Assembly (NCBI RefSeq): GCF_015706575.1
Contig: NW_024037064.1
Coordinates: 11,881,606 to 11,945,605, forward strand
Direction: 5' to 3'
DNA: 64,000 nucleotides
Origin: Patiria miniata
Lineage: Eukaryota; Echinodermata; Asteroidea; Valvatida; Asterinidae
Part shown: positions 44,990 to 58,000 of the stretch, in pieces
How the letters are laid out: every line of letters starts with the position of its first letter
How positions within the stretch are numbered: position 1 is the stretch's first letter
Program-made: the position numbers and the translations under genes
The notes under the pieces: model-generated
Database searches by the model: none
Seen by the model: only the letters and a program-made list of their open reading frames with translations
Told to the model about the DNA's origin: nothing

Positions 44990-46300
44990 TCGCTCACTCG
45001 CGATTGACTTGGGCGACACCCAATATTTTTCATCGATTCCGGTTCCGTCCAGGATTTGTGATTCAGGGAATCGAACATCTGAAAGCGAAAAATAACAGGC
45101 ACCATTATTCCGTTTCGAAGTTTAGAATCGATTGTATTTGAATCCAACATTGAGTCGCCCAAGCCTAGCTCAGGATCCGTCGAACATTTTCGTGTGCTGC
45201 TGTCTCACAATTTCCATTGAAGCACAGCTTTGATAACTTCAAACCTGTATTATACATATATATAAATATATATAAACAGAGCTATTTTTTATAAATTAAT
45301 GAGCAGATTTTTTTTTCTGAGGATGCACATCTTATTCTTTTTTGGCTCTGAATTTTCGTGGAACTTTTTGCTTTTTGCTTTTTGAAGGATTGAGGTTGAT
45401 TGAGTACTGTGGTGCGAAGGTTAGGCTAGGAGTATTCTCAATATAAACTGTCCCGGATAAGTTGGGGAAACATTGATCAGCAATAGGCGCATTGTACCCG
45501 GTGTTAGTTCTAGGATGCTGAACAACTTCTCAGAATCTAAGATGAAGTTATTGGTAAGGGAATAAATATGTGCTTGGCTGGTTTTAAACAAGTACGTTTA
45601 AAACCGGCTGGAGGCCTGGTTGCTGGTAATGGCCCGAGCCGAAAGTGAGCACATATTTATTCCAGTGCAACAATATATTTCACTTAAAAAGTCAAAACAT
45701 GTCACAAATTCACAGATTTCCAACAATTGTGTTCAACAGTTCACTTCGTGTTTTGCGGAACACCCCTCTGGCCATGTCTTAAGATATGTGCCTCACGTGC
45801 GTACTGCTAAAAATCTCCTTATATGGTAATCAGTGCCCATACAGCACGTAATGCACGATGTGGCACAGAAAGAATTGTGTTTAAAACCAGCTGGTGTTTT
45901 ATCAGCGGTTTAACACCACCCACATGGCGGGCTCTCGACCAATAGGAATGGGTAAATTGTCTTAGGTACCGGGTTTTTATGAATATTGTTTACAAAATAA
46001 TTACCTCATCACGGGGAAAAGGTTGTTCAGAATTCTGCAACAAATACTTTGTAAACTTTCCTGCAACTTATTCCAGAGATGACTCCTTGATTTCTTTGTT
46101 GTGGTTGGCAACGGCCTCGTTGTGTACGGACGTGTTGAGATACGTGTAGCTATTCAGGAACTGTATTCTTGTATTGATGTATTTGGTGTATGATTCGTTA
46201 ATGTCGCATAGGACGTTAGCTAAGCGATCGGCGAGTTGTAAATTGATGTAATTTGTCAAGGATTTACTTGGATCGGGCTATTTTGTTTCAATATCATCAG
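44990..46300 (+). other. MEGF8 3' UTR and flank
   Basis: Starts after the TGA. Includes an inverted pair, AATAAATATGTGCT at about 45561 and AGCACATATTTATT at about 45647, with TTTAAAACCGGCTGG between. The polyadenylation site cannot be placed; AATAAA-type words occur many times from 45.56 to 50.22 kb. Confidence 0.5.
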
Positions 46301-46307
46301 ATCGTGG

Positions 46308-46565
46308 GGGAATGTGGCCTAGTGGTCAGGGGTTAGAATCCAGCTGCTGGTCTTTATGTTGTGTCCTTGGGCAAGCCATTTCACCCCACTTGCCTCTCTC
46401 CACCCAGGAGTATAAATGGGTACCAGCATTAGCTGGGGAGTAACCTGCGATGGACTAGCATCCCATCCAGGGGGAATAGAAATATTCTCAGTCATTTCTT
46501 GCTTCTGAAACCGGAGATAAATACTGGCCTGATGGGCCACATTGGCTCATAACAGACTTTACTTA
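46308..46565 (+). mobile_element. tRNA-derived SINE, copy 2
   Basis: Same family as 4270-4562; the tRNA-like head is shortened between boxes A and B. Confidence 0.82.
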
Positions 46566-46601
46566 CTTCCACAGATCACTGTATGACATCTGAACGCTAA
46601 T

Positions 46602-46743
46602 TGACACATACGTGACTTTGTCCAAAGACAATGTCATGTGTTTTTATTACACACACAAATAAAACAGTGGTAAGTTGCATGATTTTATAAATGTGCGTTT
46701 TTATAAAAGCGCACATAGTCTGTGACAAAGTCATGTATGTGTT
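46602..46743. repeat. Inverted repeat
   Basis: ACATACGTGACTTTGTC and GACAAAGTCATGTATGTGT at the ends, with TTATAAATGTGCG/CGCACAT palindromes inside; likely a small MITE. Confidence 0.55.
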
Positions 46744-46799
46744 TTGACCTTCACAAAACACAATGGATTTTTTTCTTTCTTTTTTCACATGCAAAGGTC

Positions 46800-47420
46800 A
46801 AGTTTTAATCAATGAATGTCATGTCATCAGCAGTAAAGTTTAAATTACATCATGTCAGTTGAATCTTTCAAAAATTACATGGTGTCTGGCCTGCATGTGC
46901 ATGCTTGTAACATTGAAACAACATCAGACACCAGACATCTTGTTTTTATGGCACTCTCTATGTGGAATTATGATAGTAACAAACATGAAAAAGGCTGAAA
47001 TTGTCTGAGTTTTTATCATCAGTATTCGTACATGATTTACGTTCTTTAGGTGTTGATTTTGTTTTTCCAAATTTTTGTTGACCTCAACATCCGTTTGAAT
47101 TTGAAAATACTAAACCATTCCTCTTATAAAAATATTACAAAACTGAAAAGCTGCAATGTAATTTTGTTCCTTTAAATGAAGCCAAGTTTTACATCAAATA
47201 GATAAGTCTTGAGATTAAGTCATCCCAACTAGCTTGTTGTTCTTTCTTTTTCCTTGAGAAGTAAATGTGTTATTTGATAATTTTTTATTAACAAAAATGG
47301 GAAGAAAAAAATCAGTATTTAGTTTTTTTGTCCGACCATCTTCCTAAATGTCCAAATGATGTTTTGTGATTGTTTGATGCACACGTTGTATTTTCAGGTG
47401 GAAATCATTAACCATTGGCA
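46800..47420. other. AT-rich intergenic stretch, nothing recognised
   Basis: No coding signal, tRNA box or clear repeat seen. Confidence 0.5.
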
Positions 47421-47422
47421 CC

Positions 47423-47530
47423 TGTATTGCATTGTATTACATTGTATTACATTGTAATACATTGTATTACATTGTAATACATTGTATTACATTGTAATAC
47501 ATTGTATTATAATGTATCACATTGTATTGA
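47423..47530. repeat. 10-bp microsatellite, ATTGTATTAC
   Basis: About 11 units alternating ATTGTATTAC and ATTGTAATAC. Confidence 0.93.
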
Positions 47531-48740
47531 ATCCCTGATTGAAGCCATTAACCACACTGCTTTTGGCAGTATACCGAGAAACAGGCAGGGTGGTTTGGGG
47601 CTGTTCAGGTACTACTGAGTTGATCAGAAACAGATTTGGAGTTATAAAAAAAATTTAAAAATGAAAATAAAAAAACATTTTGAGCTTCTCTGAAGATCAG
47701 AAGAGGTATTTTTAGCATTTTTTTTTTAAGGGGAATCTGGGAAACTTTTGTACAGGTTTGTTTAAAAAAGGATATTTGTCAGGTTTTTTGATATGCAAGA
47801 AAATTCTTTCAATGCAAGTTTGAAAAAAACAAACCTAATCTTGTTTTTTCCCCAAATATTTTGTTATATATTGTTCATTCCCTTTTAATGAATTGCGGTA
47901 CGAATTTGAAGCTTTGTACATGAAGATGTGAAACTTATGGATTGTTTTAGAAAGTTTTTAAAACCACTCCTGTGCATAAGGGTTTTGCACCTCAAGCTGA
48001 AAATCAAGCTCTGGCTTCTGGCTAGCAACCCAAGTGAGAAACGTGCCCAAGTTGGAATGTGCCAACCTTTGCAAGCACATCAACAGAAGTTTACCCATTT
48101 TCAAAGTGAAGAAAATCACTTTGCATGCACTTTCAATCATGTACATTGTAAAAAGACTTCAGTGACAATTCATGAAGAGAAATAAGATTTAAGACTACAA
48201 TGCAAAGCACGTGTATTATCCCCCGTAATTTTAGGTGTGTATAAATTCTCTTGTTTATGCCAGCAACCAGATGTGTGTAAATTTTATTTTACTGGACTAT
48301 TATAACTCGCCCTTTTTGTACATAACTCGTAAATTCAACCTCCGAACATTTTATAAGGATTTTTTTTAAGGAAGAAGGGGGTCAGTGTTTGTAAACTGTG
48401 AAGAAATCGTGTATTTCATCATGTGTGTACATGTATTAGTAAACAAATAATATTGTGTTTGTCGTGAATAACGGAATTGTTGTGTTTTTTTAGGTAAATT
48501 TTCACTTGGTGAAGAAAAGTTGCATTTGTTTGTAAGCTGGGAGATAGACTGTGCCCCCTCCGATTGTACTTCTTAGCCCCGCCCATGGTATAGCATTACA
48601 TATGCTTGCTGTAGATTTTCTTCAACCTAGATTTCTATAAAACCTATTTGCATTCGACGCCATGTTTTGAGGTTTTTTCAATTTTTGCGGATTTTTGCGG
48701 ATTTAAAAAAAAAATTGATAAAGGTCTACTCGTGTGTATC
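47531..48740. other. Intergenic stretch, nothing recognised
   Basis: AT-rich with several poly-A/T runs; no supportable gene. A distal MEGF8 3' UTR is possible. Confidence 0.45.
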
Positions 48741-48747
48741 CTTTTGG

Positions 48748-48927
48748 CAGTGTTGTATTCGAGTCCATCACAAGTCCTTTCATAAAGCCAGTCGCAAGTA
48801 AAGTGGTTGAACCATGACAAAGGAATGCTTTTGTAACAGCTCATTTGAATGGCTAGCCTCTTGACTTGAGACTGGAAGACGTGTGATGGACTTGTGATGG
48901 ACTTGCAGGGACTCGAATACAACACTG
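48748..48927. mobile_element. hAT-like MITE with 8-bp target duplication
   Basis: CAGTGTTGTATTCGAGTCC at the left, GGACTCGAATACAACACTG inverted at the right; 180 bp. Flanks CCTTTTGG and CTTTTTGG are an 8-bp duplication with one change, typical of hAT. Confidence 0.85.
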
Positions 48928-49739
48928 CTTTTTGGCACCTCAAATATGGTTGCAATGCTAATAAGGACCTTTTAGAAGAAATTTTGAAAATTCAATGAGA
49001 AGTTGAACAGGGAAATTGACTGGAGTGGAATAACGAACCAGTGGTCATTGGAATACCGTACGGTGCTCTACAAACTGAGCTGTCTATCCCTATGTTGGCA
49101 GTCGCCCAAATTGTCAGTGTCTTTGTGCATGGTTGCTATTAACTTTGTAACATTGGCTACATGGTATTTTCAAGTTAATGTTTCGGGTCACCTTTGCATC
49201 TGTAACACACAAACTATCCCCTGGCATAGCAAGGGTCTAAGATATGCGAGCAGATAGAGCAAAATTAATTATGCAAAACAAGAAGCGTCTTGACCTCGAG
49301 ATTCTGACCATTCGGCGGGAGTGATATTACAAAAACATGGCAGCCAAATTGGCCAGTCAACAGTTTATAGTCCACATTTCTGATCAAAATGATGTCACTA
49401 TTTCTAAAGTCAATTCTGATTGGTTGGCTTGTGGGGTCACATAAAGTTTGCATGCATACACATATCAGATGTTGGTTAGGCAGATCTAAGGCTCTGTGGA
49501 ACAACGGATGATACTCGGACTAGGCCATATTGTTGGACCGCTAAAATTCCAATTTTGTGAAATAATTTTTCTATAACTATCGTATTTTCTATTCCTCCAA
49601 ATTTCTCTAATTTCTTTCATTTGATGCCTCATTCAGAATTAATTGCAATATCTTAAGGAAAAAAACAAATAAATCTGTCATGGAGGTGATATTTGAAAAT
49701 AGCTTGAGAGAGCAATGTTAACAAATTGGCAGATTGCCA

Positions 49740-49815
49740 ACATAGGGCTTGGTAGTTCATTTGGTAGAACACCCAGAACAGTGTTCCAAAGGTCGCTGGC
49801 TCAAATCCCGCCTCA
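49740..49815 (+). mobile_element. tRNA-like SINE fragment
   Basis: CTTGGTAGTTCATTTGGTAG as box A and GGCTCAAATCCCG as box B; no cloverleaf, 3' end diverged. Confidence 0.5.
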
Positions 49816-50419
49816 TTCAGGTTCGTTGATCCATTTCAAATTGTACCTAGTCAGTTTCCCCTAGTGGTTAATACTACATGATGTGATGACATTTTGATAG
49901 CACTATTTTTGTACAGCCCATGTGCTATTTTGTATGAGATACATGTACATGTACAGGTAGATGTTGATTTAAACATAGATGCAGAACAACCAACCACGCA
50001 ATGTTTATACACAAACTCTGAAACATAAGCATTCAACTCACATTGTTTGTGTACTGAGGGAATGTCCAAACAATAAAAACTGTTACAATCTTTGTGGGAA
50101 TTTCCTGCTCATTACGTGCGAAACATTTTTGGTTTCTGTTTTTCGTTGGTACATTGTATTACATTTCAGTGACTGTATATTTATGTACATTGCACTGTGC
50201 ATGTCAACTATAGATTTGCAATAAAACACAATGTAACATAAAACTTAATTGTGAACTTTATGAACTTTTATTGAACTTGGCATTATATTTCAAAGAGGTT
50301 TTAATTTTTATGATTACTAGATGGAAAGCATTCATTTATGTTCCTGTGATAATGAAATTAATTGGCTGTGTGACTAAAGTGATCACAAACTTTCTTTACT
50401 ATCATTTTTTGGTGGTACC

Positions 50420-50680
50420 CATGGGCGTCGCGAGGGGGGGGCAAGGGGGGGCACTTGCCCCCCCCCCCTGGAAAAGAAAAAAAAAAAAAAGGAAGAAAAA
50501 AAAGGGAAAAAAAGAAAAGAAAAACAGGCGCGAAGACAAAGTGGTGTAAGTGGGGGGGCAAAATGTCCCTGCCCCCCCCCCTCTAAAACTGATAAATCGA
50601 GAATGTGTTGAGAAATACAAGCATTTTTTGGCAAAAATTTCTTTTGCCCCCCTCTAGAAAAAATCCTGGCGACGCCCATG
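50420..50680. mobile_element. hAT-like MITE with perfect 8-bp target duplication
   Basis: CATGGGCGTCGC ends in inverted orientation; GTGGTACC precedes (50412-50419) and follows (50681-50688) the 261-bp element. The interior is C-, G- and A-rich runs with no coding capacity. Confidence 0.88.
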
Positions 50681-50699
50681 GTGGTACCAGGTACCGGTG

Positions 50700-52010
50700 T
50701 AGCATGCATTTAGCTCTTATGAAATACGGACTCATTGGTGGTATTGCGCATGCTCATTCATAGACAATTAGGAGAGCGACCGGTCACGTGAGAGGGTTTA
50801 ACCAATAAAAGTAAAAAAGAGTCCGATTTTCATACGAGTCCGATTTTCATATGACACCGGTACTTTTATGTATCCAACTACATCGTGGATTCCAAAAACA
50901 ATTCACGGGGGACCCGGCACGTCTTCACTCAACAACACCCCCCCCCCCCCCTGTTTTCTGTGCAGTGCTATCGTATAGGATACCCCCCAAGTTAACACCA
51001 ATGAATAGGCTAAATCTGCCCCATTAATTGTGTAGACTGGATGCATGAAAAGACTTCCACTGGACATGCTGAACTACAGGGTTCAGCCACAGTCATGGAA
51101 AATTCCTGGAATTTATAGCTTTCATATGGAAAGCCATTGTAAAGTCATGGAATATTGTTATTTTTATGAGGAGTTATGGAAAGTTGATAGTCCAAGAAAT
51201 GAAGTCATTGGGAAGTTATGTAATCCTGGACAACCCATACGTATACATTTATGTGTAGTATATTTGGCTAAGACAGTTTTCCAGTTTGCCTTGCATACTG
51301 TCACTTCCTCTATCAGTATTTGACATTGACATCAGCTATTCTTAATTTTGCATCCACATATCCACAAAAAACATGTATAGGTGAATATGATGATTTTCAC
51401 TGAGGGTACACATACCTTCTTATTTCTTTGGTTCCCCTTTTCCGACAGACCCTATTTTGGGCTCCCGACCAAACACACAAAGAAATGTACAACTCTTTAT
51501 TACCGTCGACCCTGTCTGGATTTTTATTTCTAATTCCGACCGACCTTGAAATGTAATATTTCACAGGCTAATGACATGGGAAACCCATTGCAATGGGCTA
51601 GCACGAGTCGCGACATATTGAATTGAAATGAGGTAAAATCTTAATTTTTGGAACTTGCGAAGAGAAATGAAAGCAAGTTAATTAATTAATTCCAGTCTGC
51701 TTCCATGAATAATTTAAAATTTGTAATTCCTTAATGTTTACTTAAACATTCCCTAATGAGTAAAAGCCAGATAAAAAAAACACCCAAAATGACAGTAAAA
51801 TAAGGCTGCATTTATATATGCCTGCATAAAGAGTCTGGCGCCATCCCATATAACAGATAACAATTAATGAAATACATTCAGGAAACTCGACAAAAATGGC
51901 CAACTCGATCGTGCCTAAGGCCCATAAAAGGGACACCTTAATTGTAAAATTAAGATTGGTAATTTTAATTTATTGCTTCTGATTGTCACTTGGAAAATCA
52001 TAACTTTTCA
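50700..52010. other. Intergenic stretch, nothing recognised
   Basis: AT-rich with a poly-C run at about 50938-50951. No gene supported. Confidence 0.5.
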
Positions 52011-52019
52011 TACTTTAGA

Positions 52020-52349
52020 TCAGTCTGGTTCCCTGACGACTCTGACTGGAGTAACTAGCACACAAACAAACAAATTGGATGCTGTACAACTTTTGAATTT
52101 AAGAACATGTAGTTCGCGCCATGAAATGTGTCCAACCTCGTTGCCATGCGTACGATCTCCTGCGTCATGTTTGTTCCTACCACGCCCACACGACACACGG
52201 CCAGGGGTTAGTGATGGAATGCGCACGCGGCCCATGGAGTCAAGGCTGGAAATCTGCCTCTGGTGGAAAACATACAAAGTGAACTACGCGTTGGCGTTGC
52301 AGTGACTTTTGGCGGGCTTAGTCCTGCGTCTACTTTTTACAGTATGACA
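52020..52349 (+). other. CpG-rich block ending in a splice-donor-like site
   Basis: More GC- and CpG-rich than its surroundings. Ends TATGACAG followed by GTACGT. Could be a first exon or promoter, or a decayed repeat. The 110-codon frame inside has no family resemblance I recognise. Confidence 0.3.
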
Positions 52350-54020
52350 GGTACGTAAAATTTGCTTAAGTTTTCAAGTATAATTTTCACAGTTATACCT
52401 CTGTAGATTATTCACAGGGCTTATTTCACTGTAACTGCAAGCATTTATAGATAAATGTGGTGGATTAAGGATTTCTGAAGAGCATTAAAGTGCGATTTTA
52501 AGCCCTGCAAAAAAATAGAATTGTGTGGAGAAATTTTGTAAACTTGTCTAGGCCTACACGTATTATTAGACCTATAGTTAATTAGTCCGGGTTGGACGAC
52601 GTCTTTATTGCATCACGTCTCCGTAACGTAGGGAGGTAATAAGGGAGTCCACCTGGGCTACTACTTAGACATAACAGATGTATACAGATAGACTTACTGA
52701 CTCTTAAAATTGGGAGGTTGCAAAACATCTAGCTAGCCTAGTTATGTTTACATGTTACATATTTTAGGATCTAGTATAAGCTATGCCTATTGCTATTCTG
52801 AATTCATCAATCTGGAGATTGTCTTTTAAGTTTTAGTTGTAAACTTGGAGTCAAGAACAGTGGTTTTTTTTTTATCGTTTCAAAATGACTTCTGCAACTT
52901 AAAGCAGAATTCTCTTAATTTCTGACATATTTATAATATTTGTAATTTTGAACAGCATCTTTTGGTAGAAAATATGATTTTCTTACCCGTTTTCCTTTTT
53001 ACAGTTGATGCCAACACGGTTTTGCCTAATAGAATAATTTGTCGCCATCACTGATCTTTATATTTTTGTGCTTTGCGTTTTGCCAACAGTCTTATCCTTC
53101 TGGTTTCAAATGTTGCTAACTACATGTAGTTGGTAATTCCGACAATACCCTGAAAATTGATATTCATTATTTTATTGCAACAGGGTCCATAACTATTTTA
53201 TTTACTTTGCCTACTACTGCCTGATTTGTATGTACTGGGAGAAAGACGACTATTTTGTAAAATCGTGTAGTTTAGAACCCTGTTCCATATGAGAAAACGA
53301 AAAGACACTTTTATGTTTTGGAACTTTAATGCCTAAACATTTGGCTATGATACAAGCAGGGAAAGACACTTTTTGTGTTTGGAATCATCTAAACTTAGTT
53401 CTTTAAGATATCATGCTGAATATACCAGCCCATCTGAGTTAGCATAATTTTTTTTGGAAAGAGACCTGCAGGGTTTTGATTTATGAATTGAACTTGTATG
53501 TTTTAAAAACATACGAGGTGTCCTAAACTACACGAGTACCACTATTTTACTGCTGACATTAGCCTCGTCCTGATATCATTTTAAATTTGGGTAACTGCCT
53601 TGTTTTTTAATTGCTTGCCCTGACTCTTACAGGTGCATAAATGAACCACAAGAGAACTGCACAGAAGGGCGTCAACTAAAACCTTCGTGTTGCCTCCTTC
53701 CTAACTTATTTGCACTACCCAACTTGACACTGAGAAATCAGTCAAAGGATCCTCGTCATGTAAGTTAAAGTGAAAAAAAAATTGGGAGGATTCGATGGTC
53801 ATAAAATACCTTTTAAGTTTAAAACAAAAACAGAAATGTGTGTGTGCGCTTCGTTTTTTTTTTATAGAAATCAAAAACGCAAGGAACATACTCCAAGCAA
53901 AGTATCATTGTTAGGGACTGCATGTTTATTTCCCTTTACTTTGATTTAGAATAATTCTGTCTTTTGTTTAATATTTCAATTTACAAAAAAAACATTTTGT
54001 CAAAGGATGATAGATTTTAA
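52350..54020. other. AT-rich intergenic stretch
   Basis: No coding exon found. An acceptor-like CTCTTACAG occurs at about 53623-53631 but the frame that would follow stops at once. Confidence 0.4.
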
Positions 54021-54399
54021 TACACTATATTTTATTGCAACATCAAATCAATATACATGTATATCAAAATATCTTTCGAAGAATTTTTTTTTTAAGAAAG
54101 TGTTTCATGTGTTTTATAACAAATCATGAAAGAACATTTATATTCATAATTCAAAAAAAGGCGGCAATATTATACATATTGTTGTCTAGTTGGTTTTCAA
54201 AACGCATTGGTTTCATTTGGAGCTATACTCAAAATGGATATGAAAAGAAAGTCTCCTTATTCAAAATATGCAAATGTCTTACAAGTCGGAACGCTTGGAA
54301 CGTTTCACCAGGGAACACCGGAGAATATGCGCTGTTCTCACTGGGAACACGGGAATGCCTGGTGTTCGCGCGTGAGAACGTTGGGTCTAAACACCCAAA

Positions 54400-54525
54400 A
54401 CCATCAATTACTACCTTTTACCCTTGACTACACGCAGACGCCTTGACGCCTCCATATGATCGTACCCTTTTTTCGAATGCCATGTAATCAGAAGCTGAAC
54501 AATTATTTTTTTTTGGCCTTACTAT
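54400..54525. mobile_element. Partial MITE of the 16901-17163 family
   Basis: CATATGATCGTACCCTTTTT, GCCATGTAATCAGAAGCTGA and TTTTTTTTGGCCTTA match that family in reverse. Confidence 0.6.
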
Positions 54526-54893
54526 TTCATGGAAGAACAGCAAAAAAAAAAATAAACCATTCAGAAATGGTGATAATTAAAACTGGCTTTTCATGTCAAC
54601 GGTTGCTGTACTGTAGTGTACACTTGTGTTTTTGACATGTTTTTCTAAAACAAGTAAACAAGTAAATATTTTCTAATACATGTATTAAAAAAAATATTTT
54701 CGATGGGTTGCCTTGGCAAACATGGGCATCCCAATTATTGACCCCATGAGATTATTATTAGAGGGGACATACATGTACAAATGTACTGTGATTTGGTCGG
54801 TGAAGGCATTTTTTGGCCTGTTCACTGGCTTGCAACCGACACAGCACATTTCTGCATCTGTTGCAAGAACCACTCTATTCTAGATTACGTTTG

Positions 54894-55039
54894 TCATACT
54901 GCAAGTTGACCATCGGGCACTAGACGTTGGGCAGCGAGCCTAGAGTTGTAAATGCAGTCGTTGACGCTGACGCCTTTGTAGGAGGAACCAACGAGGGTCA
55001 GAGGTAGGTCATTATCTGCAACGTAGGCATCTATAGTTT
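54894..55039 (-). CDS. PPOX: PPOX window exon 10: C-terminal FAD-binding motif and stop
   Basis: Acceptor GTTTGCAG; TGA at 54896-54894. DLPLTLVGSSYKGVSVNDCI aligns with human [20 protein letters not shown]. Ends PDGQLAV. Confidence 0.95.
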
Positions 55040-58000
55040 CTGCAAACATACAAAACACATTGTAGTGATTAGCTCATACATATTTATGAGCCAAATGCTC
55101 TTCTTTTATTGGTTGGTATAGTACCATGGGACAAGTACCCAAGACTAGCTCCTAGTCTCACAATGCAAGAGTAGTGATCGCAAGGAGTTTGCCTGTGGTA
55201 CCATACTAAATCATCAAATAAACGGCAACAAGGGCATTCATTTGCTAATGCTCATCCCTTGCTATAAACAAAATCTTTTTTACTTGCATTTCTGTTGACC
55301 CCCCTCCACCCTTTTCTAGTATCCTTAAACCACCTTTTGACTTACCTAAGAGTCTGTGGTGATTAACCTTGTAGTTTGGAATGCAGTCTTTGGATAAATT
55401 GACTCGGCAATATGTCGGTTTTGCGCTCAACCCTATCTGGGTCTTCAGCGTCGCCAAGGCAACCGAAGCCAGCCAATCACAATCCACCTTATCTGGGTCA
55501 CCAAAGAGGTCGTGGAACCAGGCCCCTCCCATCATGCACTGGGAGAAACAAACAACATTTTCATTAGTCCCTGTTCTGCCCTAAACCGCCCTGCCTGTTA
55601 CTCTTTATATATCACCAAAAAAATAACTACCCCCAAACGAGTACTGCATGGTACATCAGTGTGGTACACGGGGGTGGCATTTGTCCACAGTACTTGATTT
55701 TGGGCTGTTTTTCCATTGTTTTCCCCAATTTCAGAATTCTTAAAGAACTGCTTTTAAATCTGGACACTTGATAGATCTTACCGTAAAAGTCTTTGTACTT
55801 ATAAAAAGTGATATAGAACAAGAAAAAAAATGGGTTTTTTTAAGCAGTGCATTCAGAAAAATACAAATAAATAGTCCTCAATTTGTGCCCTTGGAAACTG
55901 CAGATTAATATGTGAATTTTTTTTCAATTTTTCACCAATCTCAACCTGTTTCAAAATCAAAATATTATTTCTCAGGACAACATTTTCTTGCAAACAAAGA
56001 CACAAACACTTACCGTCATTCGTGTTGACTTTATCTCTGGCCTGTCGTGTTGCGGGAATGCACACGAGTCGAAAATCACCCCAAGCACGTTTGATGGTTC
56101 TCGCGAAGGCACCAAATAACCAAAGCCCTGAAGTGTGAAAAAGGGGGGGGGGAAAAACTGTGAAAAGTTCTAATGGAATTCAACCTTTGTTTAACGCGGA
56201 GCGATGTTAATGCAGTCTTGTGCATTGAACTCTTCTTGGTATATGGGGATGGGATGGGGGATGCCATGGGAAGGGGCTCAGGTGAGATGGGTGTGGGGGA
56301 GTTTGGGGGTGGGAATGTCAGAAAGGAAGTCAGGAGAGAGTGGGGGGATCAGGGAGGTGGGAGCCCTAAAACTCTGGACTGAGAACAGCAGATGTGGGGT
56401 GGGGAGGGGAATTTTTTGGGGTAAGGGGAGGATGGGGTGTCAGGAATTGATGGTATACTTATACCTCGGTGGGGAGGTGGGAGCCCTCAAACTCTAGATT
56501 GACTACTGCAGCTGTGACGCTCTGTATTTGCTGGAGATGCAGGGATAAGGGTGAGAGGTCAACAGGAAGTACTTCTGCCAGATCTGGAAAAAAAACAGGA
56601 TGCTATACCGACAATCCTGCAAAACAGCATGCAGCTGTCATAAATGGGATCGCATAAAAACTAAAGGTCTCCTTTTTCTTTGCATGACCGAGTTGAAAGA
56701 GTTGCTGTACTGGCAAGCTTCAGTTACAATTATTACAAAAATATAAAAACCGATTGAGATGGAATCGACCAAACACAAGACAGCTTTCATGCATGCATGG
56801 TGTAGAATGTGCATTGCAAAAAAAAAAATTAAAAATCGGAAAAATTTTTGATGTGCCTTGACCAATCAGAAGACAGCTTTCATGCATGCAAGGTGCAGTA
56901 TAAAATATGGGAAATAAGTGATTAAAAACAAACCTAATAAAAATCATGTGACATGACACAGACCAATCAGAAGACAGCTTAATGAATGCTAGGTATAAAT
57001 ACAGGGGAATAAGTAATAACAAAAAAATAAACCTCATAACAATCATGTGACATGCCACAGACCAATCATTGTTAAGCTTTCATGCATGCATGGTATAAAA
57101 CATGGCGGATAAACCTCGCTTGATTGTCAGGACAGCAAACCCTGCAGCAATTATGTGATTTGCTTTTGATCAATCAGCAGACAATTTTCATGCATGCGTA
57201 GTAACATGGCTGATAATTAATCTGTCTCGAGCGAGTCATTGTGCAGTGACATGAGTATTGAGTACATTAACTCACTTTGAGTACACTTTGAGGCGCATTA
57301 CAGGATACCAAGATAGCAGAATCAAGGGTAAGCTTTGCCAATATTTTCCAAAGTGTAGCCGTTTTTCATTCACGTATTTCTTCAAAGCTCTGTTCTATTT
57401 TGAAGAATTACTTTCTGCCATTGGGGCAACCAATCATACCATTTTCGCCAGCTATGGGCATAAGAAGGGGCCACAGTACCACACGAAAAAATCACAATTG
57501 TGGTTGCTCTTTACGCTCATAGTTTTTGTCGATTGGGGGGGGGGGCCCTTCCCCGGCCCCCCTTATCAACAGGCCTGGGTAAAAAAAATGCAGTATAAAG
57601 ACATTAAACAGTTGGGATTCTTTATCAAGGAGTTTCCACAGTATTTTACATATGCAATCACATGACAGCTTTCACACATGTGGAACATGGCCAATCACAT
57701 AATCTCTCTTGATTGGCTACAAAACAAACAACAAAAAACATGTATGACCAATCACGAGACAGGATACACATACTTGCAGCTGGTATTCCGCATATCAACC
57801 TGTCTGCTTCCCAAACTGACTCAGCGGTGTGTACTCGGGCAATCTGTTTGCAAAAAAAGGCCTTTTTTAAGTACTGAATGTTATATGAGTAGTGGTGCTG
57901 TACTGAAGTTTGATATCTTAGATTAACTATGTATTGCTAGAGAGATGGCAATTTAACACACCTGGATTAGAAATAACTTTTAAATGTGCTTTGTAAAATG

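Noticed and set aside
54207-54446. Coding exon near 54.2-54.45 kb on the + strand
   Set aside because: No splice borders or family match, and the region overlaps a partial MITE.
57258-57665. 135-codon open frame on the + strand
   Set aside because: Low-complexity composition with a G-run, inside a PPOX intron; no recognisable domain.
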